From: Acanthamoeba lenticulata
Lineage: Eukaryota; Discosea; Longamoebia; Acanthamoebidae
Assembly (NCBI GenBank): GCA_002179805.1
Contig: NAVB01002018.1
Location: 1 to 10,766, forward strand
Reading direction: 5' to 3'
Length of the DNA: 10,766 nucleotides
The notes below the pieces were generated by a model that searched no databases, was not told the DNA's origin, and saw nothing but the letters and a program-made list of their open reading frames with translations. Of this stretch, positions 1 to 7,471 are shown piece after piece. The translations under genes were made by a program, and so were the position numbers. The stretch's first letter is position 1; every line of letters begins with the position of its first letter.

Positions 1-922
1 GAGGAGCGAAAGAGGGGCGTAGTGCTCAACCAGGCTGTGGTGGAGCTGGCCGCTGTGCTTCATGATGTAGACGACTGGAAGTATCGCTCCCCGAGCGACG
101 ATGCCTCCTTGTCCCACGCTCAGGTGCGCCATGACTCATCCTTCACCACGCCTGCCCTGCGGCACCACGTCCTCACTTGGTGTTTGCCCCAAAGCAATTC
201 TTGGAGGGGGAGGCCGAGGTGGGCGAGGAGTCGAGGGAGGCCGTGTTGGCTGTGATCCGCAACATGGGCTTCAAGGAGCATCTGGCCTCTGGAGGCCGAG
301 CTCAAGCAAGCTCCCTGCCGCCCGAGCTGGCAGTCGTGCAAGACGCTGGTTCGTCTCCACGCCTCAACCCCCTTTCCCTGTCTGCCCTTCTTCGCCAACC
401 CTTCGCTTTCTAGACCGCTTAGACGCGATTGGTGCCATCGGGATCGCCCGCACCTTCACCTTCTCAGGCGCCAAGCGTACGACATTCCAATGCCTGTCCA
501 CCTTTTCGCTGCTCATGATGGTGATGATGATCATGGCAGGCCCCGGGACCCCGCTGTACGACCCCGCGTGCCCGCCTCGTACCACCTTGACCAAGGAGGA
601 ATACGTGTCCAACCCAGGAAGCTCGGCCGTCAAGTACATCTGCCCGCTTTTATCTTGCATCCTTCAACCTGGTGCTCTTTTTGCATATGTTCATCTTCTT
701 CCTCCCCGCAGCCACTTTCATGAGAAGCTGCTAAAGCTGAAGGACATGATGAACACGGAGTCGGGCAAGCGACTTGCAGAAAAAAGGTGCCCTTTGGCAT
801 GCCAAATCATTACTCCCTTTCAGCTGGACACGAATGCACACATCTCACTGGTCTCGTTCAGACACGCGTTCATGCTGGCTTTCCTGCAACAGTTTGATGA
901 CGAGTGGAACGGCGCCTCTTGA
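1..922 (+). CDS. HD-domain metal-dependent phosphohydrolase (YedJ-like), 3' part
   Basis: Inferred exons are 1-123, 195-348, 414-476, 540-633, 712-786 and 862-922, giving 190 codons in one frame with a TGA stop at 920-922. The 5' end lies outside the window, so probably a few tens of N-terminal residues, including the first metal-binding His, are missing. The HD motif is visible as LHDVDDWK (about residues 20-27), followed by QDADRLDAIGAIGIARTF, PLYDP, a NHFHEKLLKLKD segment, MNTESGKRLAE and the C-terminal HAFMLAFLQQF. These are the landmarks of the cytosolic YedJ type of HD phosphohydrolase, found in bacteria and fungi. The HD superfamily hydrolyses phosphate esters with a divalent metal; the physiological substrate of this branch is not known to me. 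The joins at 348/414 (rebuilding DAD), 633/712 (rebuilding NHFHEK) and 786/862 (rebuilding RHAF) restore conserved segments, which supports the model. Three of the five introns are multiples of three without stops. Confidence 0.85.
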
Positions 923-1023
923 TGGCGTCGAAGCAATGTGGAAAAGAAAAATCAAGAGAAAATGTTTTGGAAAATTGGTGAGTGGTCTGTTTCGCGACAG
1001 ACACAAATTGGATTCATCTGGAG

Positions 1024-2730
1024 ATGAAGACGAACGCCGCGTCGTGGGTGGTCGTGTTGGCGCTATTTGTTATCGTCCTTGTGGCGTTGGCTCAGGCACA
1101 ACACACACACTCTCACTCGCACTCACATTCGCACTCGCACTCGCACTCGCATAGTCACGATCATGACCACGATCATGACCACGATCATGGCCATGACCAC
1201 GACCACGATCCCATTGCCGAGCTGGAACGCTTGATGGATGACGAAAAGGCTGAGACCTTCGCCACTCAACCCGAAGCCCCTTCCTCTGGCTCATTTGTTG
1301 AAGATTACTTGGCTGGGTGGTCGGTCAAGTCCAGGTCCGTCTTTTCCTCTTAGTTCCTCCTCTTTCTCTTCCTCCTCTTCCTTCATCTTTTTTATTCTGT
1401 GGTCGCTCACGCTGCACGCGGCTACAGGGCGAAGCTCAACGCGGTGCTGGCGACTGGGCTGGTGAGCATCGCGCCCGTCTTCATCCTCCCGCTGATCCCC
1501 ATCGACCACACCCCGGCCCGCCAGCCGCTCCTCAAAGGTGCGCCTCGACCCGTTTGTTTGTTTGTTTATTTGTTTGTTTGTTTGTGGCCTGGCCTGGTCT
1601 CTCGGGCTTGTCGTCTGACACCATGGCCGCAGTGCTGCTGAGCTTCGCCGTGGGCGGCCTGCTGTCCGACGTGTTCCTGCACCTCATCCCGCACGCCCTC
1701 CAATCGACGGACGGCGGCGAAGGCGGCCACTCGCACGGCCATTCGCACTCGCACTCGCATTCGCATAGCCACTCGCATGGCGACGACGAGGAGGGCGAGG
1801 AGGGTCTTGACCAGTCGCTCATCGTCGGACTGGGTGTGCTCGCCGGCCTTCTCACCTTCTTCATCGTCGAGAAGTTTGTGCGGAGCCGGCACGGCGGCGG
1901 CCACGGTCACTCGCACGGCCACTCGCATGGCGCTCAGGCCCAGCAGAAGGAGGAAAAGGACAAGAAGAAGAACAAGAAGAAGAAGCAGCCCAAGAACGAC
2001 AGCATCCAGGAGGGCATCAAGGTGGGCGGCTTCCTCAACCTCGCCGGTACGCCGTCACCGCACCTGCCTCTGTGGCTTTGCCGTGTGGAGTTCACGCCGC
2101 GGCTGTCATTCATTCACACACACACACATAGCCGACATGACGCACAACTTCACGGACGGGCTGGCCATCGCTTCGTCTTTCCTGTTCAACACGCACGTCG
2201 GCGTGACCACCACCATCGCCGTGCTCGTCCATGAGATCCCCCACGAGATCGGTATGAGGCTCCCTTGTTGTTGTTACGTTTGGGTTCGGGTTGTTGACGT
2301 GGGTGATGGTGATATGACCCTCCACCAGGCGACTTTGCGATCCTGCTCCAGAGCGGCTTCTCCAGGCGTCAGGCCATGCTGGCGCAGTTTGCCACGGCTG
2401 TGGGCGCTTTCCTGGGCTGCCTCCTGGGCGTCCTGCTCGAGCACGGGCTGGGCAACACCACGCAGTACATCCTGCCCTTCACCGGTACGCTCCCAAGTGG
2501 CTTTGCCTTTTGTTCTACTTCCTGTGGTCTCCTTCATGATGATGAGCTCTCATCTTGTGGTTGTGGTGGTACCACCAGCTGGTGGCTTCATCTACATTGC
2601 CACGGTGGACGTTTTGCCGGACCTCTTGCAGGACTCGTCCTTCAAGCAGACTATCAAGGAGGTCTTTGCCTTCCTGCTTGGCGTGGCCCTCATGGTTGCC
2701 GTTGCTCGCTTCGAGGAGATGGGAGTGTAG
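1024..2730 (+). CDS. LIV-1 subfamily ZIP zinc transporter (SLC39A7/13-like)
   Basis: Exons 1024-1334, 1428-1537, 1633-2046, 2132-2251, 2329-2484 and 2579-2730 give 420 aa. ATG 1024 was chosen because it is followed at once by a hydrophobic segment (about residues 8-23), a signal peptide or first membrane anchor; the frame is open upstream only with non-ATG codons. The LIV-1 signature HEIPHEIGD is at 312-320 and HNFTDGLAI at 283-291; together these carry the His, Asp and Glu metal ligands of helices IV and V. Other hydrophobic segments are near 108-128, 141-163, 203-222, 296-311, 335-356, 371-388 and 397-413. His-rich tracts occur at 27-62 (HS then HD repeats), 173-190 and 227-240, the last followed by a lysine-rich cytosolic loop. 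The family moves zinc into the cytosol; ZIP7/KE4-like members do so from ER or Golgi. The exact compartment here is an inference. The gene lies about 100 bp after the HD hydrolase. Confidence 0.93.
1102..1209 (+). repeat. His-Ser / His-Asp codon repeat in ZIP exon 1
   Basis: This is a low-complexity tract. A CACTCG-type hexamer run (His-Ser eight times) passes into a CAC-GAT-CAT-GAC dodecamer run (His-Asp, one His-Gly). It encodes residues 27-62 just after the signal peptide. Such tracts bind zinc in LIV-1 transporters and are prone to slippage, so the length probably varies between strains. Confidence 0.9.
1552..1585 (+). repeat. GTTT microsatellite inside ZIP intron 2
   Basis: A tetranucleotide run of GTTT with one T-to-A interruption lies inside the intron 1538-1632. 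It is not coding. The intron ends in an AG at 1631-1632, and the join restores the frame LLK-VLLSF. Confidence 0.85.
1728..1931 (+). repeat. Second and third His-rich codon tracts of the ZIP gene
   Basis: Two HSHG-type tracts are encoded within exon 3, at 1728-1781 (residues 173-190, in the loop after the second helix) and about 1902-1931 (residues 231-240, in the cytosolic loop before helix IV). Between them lie an acidic stretch (DDEEGEEG) and a membrane helix. The bases are CAC/CAT with TCG/GGC, similar to the exon 1 repeat. Confidence 0.85.
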
Positions 2731-2854
2731 ATGCTTGGCTGTTTGGCGCCAAATCTCAAGTAGTTCATCTATTTTCGAGGAATACACTTCCGTTTTTTAT
2801 GTGCTTTACGCTTGAACACAAGGCGAAGCAGAATTTGCTAACGATTGTAGCTTA

Positions 2855-5021
2855 ATGGACCGCAGAAGTGATGAAGACGATTTTGCAGAGCAGCAACACG
2901 AAGATGAGCCCCCAACCGCCTGGTCACGCCTTCCTACAGAGCTGTGGTGCGAAATCTTAAAGTGGTTGGGCACGAAGGAGGGCCTCATGGTGGCCTCATT
3001 CGTGTGTCGGCGGTGGCGCAAGCTCTTCCTCTCGCGCGGCCTCCTCCGCTTCCACTTCGCCAGCCCCTCGAGCGTCCTCATGCGGCACCTTGAGCCCCTC
3101 TCGCCAGACGCAGTCCCCCTCTCGCCCGTCGAGGCCACAGCGCCAGCTGCTACCGAGGACGAGGCTGCAGCCGAGATGGAGCCCGGCTCAGGCAAAGGCC
3201 CTGCCGACGACTGCCTCCCGCAGCTGCTGAAGGAGTCCTTTGCCGCGTTCCTCTTCAAGCTGCGAGACGAGTCCTCAGCACTGACCTCCCTTTCGTTCAC
3301 CTCGCACCGACTGCCTCCAGCTGCGCTGTTGCCTCCGGCCTCACCATCTTCTTCCTCCTCTTCCTCTTCATCGCCCTCACCGCTGGCCGGACTCTTGACG
3401 ACGGACAACCTGTGGGTCAGGGATCCCCTCCTGCAGGCCTGCTTCGGCAGCGGCGTTGGCTTCCGCTCGCTCACGGAGCTCGACCTGACCAACTGCCGCT
3501 TCGTCTCGGCGCGCTGCTTGTCCTTTCTCCCGCGCTCCCTCTTGCGCCTCAACCTGCGCGGCTGCCGCAACATCGCCAAGCCTGTTGACCACGACGACCA
3601 CGACGACGAGGGCAGCAACAGCGATGGCGGCGACGACGACGAGCCGTCGGCCGCGAGCAGGCCGGTCCTTCCGCCGCTGGTGGACGACGAGGTCAGACGA
3701 CCAGGGCTGGTCATCCTGGACTTCTCCTCTTCCCCGTTCGAGACCACGGCGACGGCCCAACGCCAGCAGGCGGCGCGTCCCGCGTGGTCGGGGCTGCCAA
3801 ACGGCCTCGAGGTGCTGTCCTTTGACAACTGCTGGCGCCTGCACGACCAAATGCTGGGGTCGGGCCAGCTGCCGACTTCCCTCCGCCGCCTGTGCCTCAG
3901 CTCTTGCAAGAGCCTTTCCCGTACGCCTCCTTTTAAGCACAAAATAATAATTATAATAATAATAAAAAAAAACTAAATAACTACTAACAATTCATTCTTT
4001 TAAATAAATAAATAAATAAAAACAAAACGCAGCCGCGGGCATGGCGCAGCTGTCGGTGTTGACGAACCTGGAAGTTCTGGACGTGTCCCAATGCACGCGC
4101 GCTGTGACGGATGACGTGCTGGCCGAGATCCTGCCGGCACTGGGGCGCCTGCAGGCGCTCAACCTCTCGCAGTGCAAGGAGGTGAGCGCGCGGGGCCTGC
4201 AGCGCCTGCCGCCGACGCTCACCACGCTCGACCTCGTGTTTTGCAAGAAGCTGCGCGACAGTGTGCTCGAGCTCCTGCCGCCCACGCTGCAGCGCCTGAG
4301 CCTGGCCTACTGCTTCTTCTTCAAGAACCGGGGCGACGTGTCCCTCGTCTTCCCGCCCGACCTGCGCCACCTCAACCTGGCCGGCTGCGAGCTTCTCTCG
4401 GACGGCGCACTACGCGACATCGCCGTCGCCGTACCCCACCTGCGCCACCTTAACCTGGCCGAGTGCTATCGCATCAGCGACGCCGGTGCGTTTGAGACGT
4501 TTCGCCAAATTTTGGGAAACACTTCCAACTGTTCATTGTTGACGCCCCCGCTCGCGCGCACAGCATTGGAGTACTTGCGCGGGTGTGCCGAGCTCGAGAC
4601 GCTGGACATCAGCTACTGCTCGGCGATCACGGACCACGGCGTGTTGAACCTCCTGCCCTCGTCCCTCCGGAAGCTCACGCTGTGCAGCATCTTCGAGTCG
4701 ACCAACTCCCTGAAACGGTACTCGACGATCGATGACCTCAAGTCCGCGTTGCGATCTCACACTTACATGTTCATGTTTCGTAGACGATCAGATGGACCTC
4801 CGGGCGCGGCGGGCACCCGAGCGCAGAAGCTCACGCACTCCATCACGACGGAGGTACGCGAGCCTCATCCCCTTTGGCGCATTCTTCGTTGGCTCACACG
4901 CGGACACTTGCGTTTTTCATGGGGCCAGGCCATCGAGCAGCTGAGCCAGAAGATCCGAGTGCACATCTCGAGCATGCCTCCGTCCCAGAAGCCAGACTAC
5001 ACCTTCACACGGGTGTGGTGA
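2855..5021 (+). CDS. F-box / leucine-rich repeat protein (FBXL type)
   Basis: Exons 2855-3920, 4033-4485, 4564-4717, 4784-4853 and 4929-5021 give 611 aa. The F-box is at about residues 20-60 (AWSRLPTELWCEIL, then VCRRWRKLF), which binds Skp1 in SCF ubiquitin ligases. The rest holds cysteine-containing leucine-rich repeats with the LxxLxLxxC pattern: SLTELDLTNC, LLRLNLRGC, LEVLSFDNC, LRRLCLSSC, then a regular array such as LEVLDVSQC, LQALNLSQC, LRHLNLAGC, LRHLNLAEC and LETLDISYC. These would form the substrate-binding solenoid. A Ser run (about 164-174) and an acidic Asp/His insert (about 244-264) interrupt the first LRR block. Substrate unknown. The donor of the third intron is the least certain: 4718 gives a 66-nt intron, while 4742 would give only 42 nt; both keep the frame. 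Only 124 bp separate the ATG from the ZIP stop codon. Confidence 0.9.
3938..4027 (+). repeat. AT-rich low-complexity repeats in F-box gene intron 1
   Basis: The intron 3921-4032 is almost pure A/T in its middle, with AATAAT-type triplets, an A run and AAATAAAT tetramers before the AG at 4031-4032. This is the sharpest base-composition change in the window and sits between two GC-rich exons. Several AATAAA hexamers fall inside the intron, so premature polyadenylation is conceivable, but nothing here shows it. Confidence 0.85.
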
Positions 5022-5160
5022 ATAATGTCCATCTTGTGTACACATCCAGGATTTTTCTCCTCATCCCCTTGTCCAGCGACTTCTTTCCTCGTCTCCACTT
5101 CTTCTGGGATGTGTGGGCCATTGCTGCAGCGACAACGACTTCTTCGGCCGAAGGTTGATA

Positions 5161-5187
5161 AATAAACTCCGAAACCATTACAATAAA
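5161..5187 (+). promoter_or_regulatory. Candidate polyadenylation signals for the F-box gene
   Basis: Two AATAAA hexamers, at 5161-5166 and 5182-5187, lie about 140-165 nt after the F-box stop codon and before the MRH start at 5281. They are on the coding strand and in the expected place. About 95 bp then remain for the promoter of the MRH gene. No cleavage site can be seen directly. Confidence 0.55.
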
Positions 5188-5280
5188 AGTTAAACAAAGA
5201 TTAATTAAAGAATTGGCGCGTACTTTTCGCTGGCGCAAGGAGTTTAGTTCTTCGTCGTGGCTAAAGACAAAGTCAGCCAC

Positions 5281-6066
5281 ATGTCCTTCACACACGTAAC
5301 GCTCGCCACCTTTTTGGTGATCCTTGTGGCGCACTGGGGCACACCAGCCTCCGCCCAGAACTGGGGTGACTGCCAGGGCTATGTGGGTTCCTACTACTAC
5401 GACCTGACGCCTCTGGCCAAGGAGCTGGGCGACAACGTGCTCTCGGTGGCTCGTGCTCTCGGTGGCTCTCCGCCCTTATACCAGGTGTTCTACTACAGGC
5501 CATGTGGGACATCAACGCACTGCCAAAGCGAGAGAGACCCTGTGCCGGGCGTGTGCCAGAGGGACAGCGTTGGAAACTACTTCGACTGTGGGTCCCGCAA
5601 GAACGCAACGATGGGACAATTGCCTGGCCGCGCCGCATCCCAAGGGTTCTACCTCTCCTTCTACGCTGGCGACGGTGGTCGGCTTACCCACATCAGCTTC
5701 CTGTGGTACGTTTTAGCACTGTGTCCTGTCTCATGCAAGCCCTGGATTATATTAATAGATTTGTTCGATCAAACAAATTGTTTACTCGTCCTCGACAGTG
5801 ACCCAAGCCAGCAGGCGACGATGACCTACGTCAAAGAAAGCCCAGCACTTTACTACTACCTGCAGATTGCGTCCAAATACGCCTGTCCCACCCAGCCTAC
5901 ACCTACGAATGTGTGCTGCCTTTACAGCGCCGACAAGGACGCGCCGCTCCAGAAGACTCCCACCAAGACCATCTGCGCCACCGATTGTCCTCCCTCGCTG
6001 GAGGAGTACTCGCTTGTGTCGCACTGGAATTTGTCTGGTTGCGACGTCAACACATGCTTCTTCTAG
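5281..6066 (+). CDS. Secreted MRH-domain (mannose-6-phosphate receptor-like) lectin protein
   Basis: Exons 5281-5705 and 5799-6066 give 230 aa. ATG 5281 begins a signal peptide (hydrophobic core at about 8-17, likely cleavage after the ASA near 25); the frame upstream has no ATG. The mature part shows the MRH layout: a first Cys (CQGYVGSYYYDLTPL, 31-45), YYRPCG and a following Cys (71-81), VCQ (91-93), GGRLTHISFLCD (132-143) and the closing KYACP (168-172). Q93, R134, E155 and Y160 or Y161 are candidates for the four mannose-contacting residues of the family, but I aligned them by eye. N-glycosylation sequons occur at NAT (108) and NLS (219). A Cys-rich tail of about 58 residues follows, and no membrane segment is seen in the spliced form. 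The likely role is glycan recognition in the secretory or lysosomal pathway. Glucosidase II beta-type, OS-9-type or Atg27-type alternatives cannot be excluded. Confidence 0.75.
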   Translation: MSFTHVTLATFLVILVAHWGTPASAQNWGDCQGYVGSYYYDLTPLAKELGDNVLSVARALGGSPPLYQVFYYRPCGTSTHCQSERDPVPGVCQRDSVGNYFDCGSRKNATMGQLPGRAASQGFYLSFYAGDGGRLTHISFLWYVLALCPVSCKPWIILIDLFDQTNCLLVLDSDPSQQATMTYVKESPALYYYLQIASKYACPTQPTPTNVCCLYSADKDAPLQKTPTKTICATDCPPSLEEYSLVSHWNLSGCDVNTCFF

Positions 6067-6084
6067 AAGATTGGATTCCACTCG

Positions 6085-6093
6085 TTTAATAAA
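6085..6093. promoter_or_regulatory. Polyadenylation signal of the MRH gene, also readable from the minus strand
   Basis: AATAAA at 6088-6093 lies 22 nt after the MRH stop codon. The overlapping bases 6085-6090 read ATTAAA on the minus strand, the common variant signal. The MRH gene and the minus-strand Sel1 gene converge here, so one short element could serve both. The distance to the Sel1 stop (about 490 nt) is long for such a compact genome. Confidence 0.5.
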
Positions 6094-6094
6094 C

Positions 6095-6362
6095 TTAGCT
6101 TTGCGTCCTTGGTTGTCTGGTGTCGGCACCGACCAAGTTCTCGGCCAAGGCAGGTACACGTCTGCATCGGCTTCGTCCTTTGGTCCTTGCCATCGTGTAC
6201 TCAAGGTTTTGGAGGAGCTGGCGCTGAAACCACCGGAACAGCTCCTCCAGCCGCGGCCCATCGCGACCAACCACCATCGCGCACCAGTCCACGGTCGTCT
6301 GCGTCAAGTCCCGGGCCTGAGCCGGATCCACGGAAGCCAGACCAGCGCCAACGCCGTTGGCC
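6095..6362 (-). other. Gap between MRH and Sel1 genes: possible unassigned minus-strand coding exon
   Basis: The gap 6067-6580 has no confidently assigned gene. On the minus strand a frame is open from an AG at 6363-6364 down to a TAA at 6095-6097 and encodes 88 residues of protein-like composition, including VDWCAMVVGRDGPRLEELF and FRWFQRQLLQ. A GT at about 6437 on the minus strand would give a 74-nt intron ending at that AG, but no upstream exon with an ATG in the right frame was found. The known donors in the Sel1 end do not match its phase. It may be the 3' UTR of the Sel1 transcript, the tail exon of a small gene, or chance open frame in GC-rich DNA. The product is not recognised. From 6363 to 6580 I see nothing definite. 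Confidence 0.25.
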
Positions 6363-6580
6363 CTGCAAGAACTACGGCATCACCAGCCAGTCGGCGGCCA
6401 GTACGCAGGCGGCTGGTGGACATGGTGTGGATTCACCTGAGGCTCCGGTCACACAGTGGAGCCTGCTGCACATTCCACAGTCACGCAATGGTGGTTGAAC
6501 GCAGCTGTCCCTTGTTGCTGGCATGGTGTAGGGAGTGGTTGCGTCAAAAGCTACCTCAACCCGTTTATGATGGTTTTTGC

Positions 6581-7471
6581 CTAGCCTTGATCAAGCGCCT
6601 CGGCATCGTCTATGATACGCTGGGCACAATCATCACCTTGTTGTGCGGCCAGGCGATACCAGCGCATGGCCTCCTCTTCGCTCTGGCTCTCCACCCCTCG
6701 GCCCTGCTCATACATCGAGCCAAGGTTGAACTGGGCACAAGCATCACCTTGTTGTGCGGCCAGGCGATACCAGCGTACGGCCTCCTCATCGCTCTGGCTC
6801 TCCACTCCGCGACCTTCTCCGTACATGTAGCCCAGGGTGCACTGGGCCTCGGCATGGCCTTGCTGTGCGGCCAGGCGATACCAGTGCACGGCCTCCTCAT
6901 CGCTCCTACTCTTCACGCCACGGCCCCGCTCGATCATGTTACCCAAAGCGAGCTGGGCTCCCGCATGGCCTTGCTGTGCGGCCAGGCGATACCAGTGCAC
7001 GGCCTTCTCCTCGTTCTGGCTCTTCACTCCGCGGCCCTTCTTGTACATGATTGCCAGACGGAACTGAGCATTGGCGTGGCCCAGAAGGGCAGCACTGACG
7101 AGCAACACCGCGGCGCGCTTCTCATACTGGTGCCTCTTCCTTGTGAGCTTGTAAGCCGCGTCAGTGAGGATGCGTCGTGCGGTCAGGTAGGCGCGCTCAG
7201 CAGAGAACGCAGTGTCTGGAACTGGTGAAGAAAGACGAGGCCTCTTGTGCGCTGGCCCACATGCTCCTTCGCCTGCGGGTGGTGCACCTGCCTCAACGTG
7301 GTCGGCAGCACCTTGTTCGAAGCAAGACGACCTGGGGCACTTCTGGCCACAGAGCCGTGGAGGAGAATAACAAGGTCCATCAACTGCAAGCTGTGCTTTG
7401 GTTGTTTCAATACTTGGGAATTTTAGTACGGTAGCCCATTGGCTCAATTTTTTAATTGGTCTTGCCATCAT
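6581..7471 (-). CDS. Sel1-repeat (SLR/TPR-like) protein
   Basis: The frame ends at TAG 6581-6583 and gives 296 aa from ATG 7471 (a second ATG is at 7468). Residues 133-280 are four tandem 37-residue Sel1 repeats, each with the pattern AxAQxxLGxMYxxGRGV, then EEAVxWYRLAAQQG. A fifth unit breaks off at DDCAQRIID just before the stop. Sel1 repeats fold as paired helices and act as protein-interaction scaffolds, for example in ER quality control and signalling; the partner here is unknown. The N-terminal 130 residues are unmatched and contain a basic KRPRL motif. The start is doubtful: ATG 7471 lies inside the last codons of the upstream same-strand phosphomevalonate kinase gene (stop 7452-7454). 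An alternative is ATG 7380 in another frame with a 44-nt intron at 7288-7331, giving the same protein from the GAPPAGEG segment on. Confidence 0.8.
   Translation of the reverse strand: MMARPIKKLSQWATVLKFPSIETTKAQLAVDGPCYSPPRLCGQKCPRSSCFEQGAADHVEAGAPPAGEGACGPAHKRPRLSSPVPDTAFSAERAYLTARRILTDAAYKLTRKRHQYEKRAAVLLVSAALLGHANAQFRLAIMYKKGRGVKSQNEEKAVHWYRLAAQQGHAGAQLALGNMIERGRGVKSRSDEEAVHWYRLAAQQGHAEAQCTLGYMYGEGRGVESQSDEEAVRWYRLAAQQGDACAQFNLGSMYEQGRGVESQSEEEAMRWYRLAAQQGDDCAQRIIDDAEALDQG
6632..7075 (-). repeat. Four tandem 111-bp units encoding Sel1 repeats
   Basis: The segment TGTGCGGCCAGGCGATACCA recurs with an exact spacing of 111 bases, at about 6642, 6753, 6864 and 6975 on the plus strand. The four units are much more alike in DNA than protein constraint alone would require, which points to recent duplication or gene conversion. 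The opposite strand carries a long open frame through the same units, which is a by-product. Confidence 0.9.

Noticed and set aside
101..922. Single 273-residue unspliced frame for the first gene
   Set aside because: It reads through three 3n introns and misses the HD motif and the second exon. The spliced model restores conserved segments at every junction.
2806..3942. 378-residue open frame on the minus strand
   Set aside because: It is opposite F-box exon 1, is rich in Arg/Ser with no family motif, and ends where that exon's composition changes. It is an antisense shadow.
3938..4027. AT-rich stretch as an origin, transposon end or gene boundary
   Set aside because: The leucine-rich repeat frame continues correctly across it when 3921-4032 is removed, and it has GT/AG ends. 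It is an ordinary low-complexity intron.
4742..4783. 42-nt intron as alternative third intron of the F-box gene
   Set aside because: It has GT and AG in frame but is shorter than every other confident intron in the window. The donor at 4718 gives a normal 66-nt intron.
6640..7000. CRISPR-like or satellite array because of regular 111-bp spacing
   Set aside because: The whole period is coding, with clear Sel1 motifs and no distinct spacers.
5867..7228. 453-residue open frame on the plus strand
   Set aside because: It is antisense to the Sel1 repeats and starts inside MRH exon 2 in another frame. Its repeats (LLCGQAIP) are the reverse reading of the WYRLAAQ codons. It is a by-product of GC-rich repeats.
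7288..7331. 44-nt intron giving a Sel1 start at 7380
   Set aside because: Kept only as an alternative: it matches the phase, but the length is below the confirmed introns and no homology supports the short first exon.
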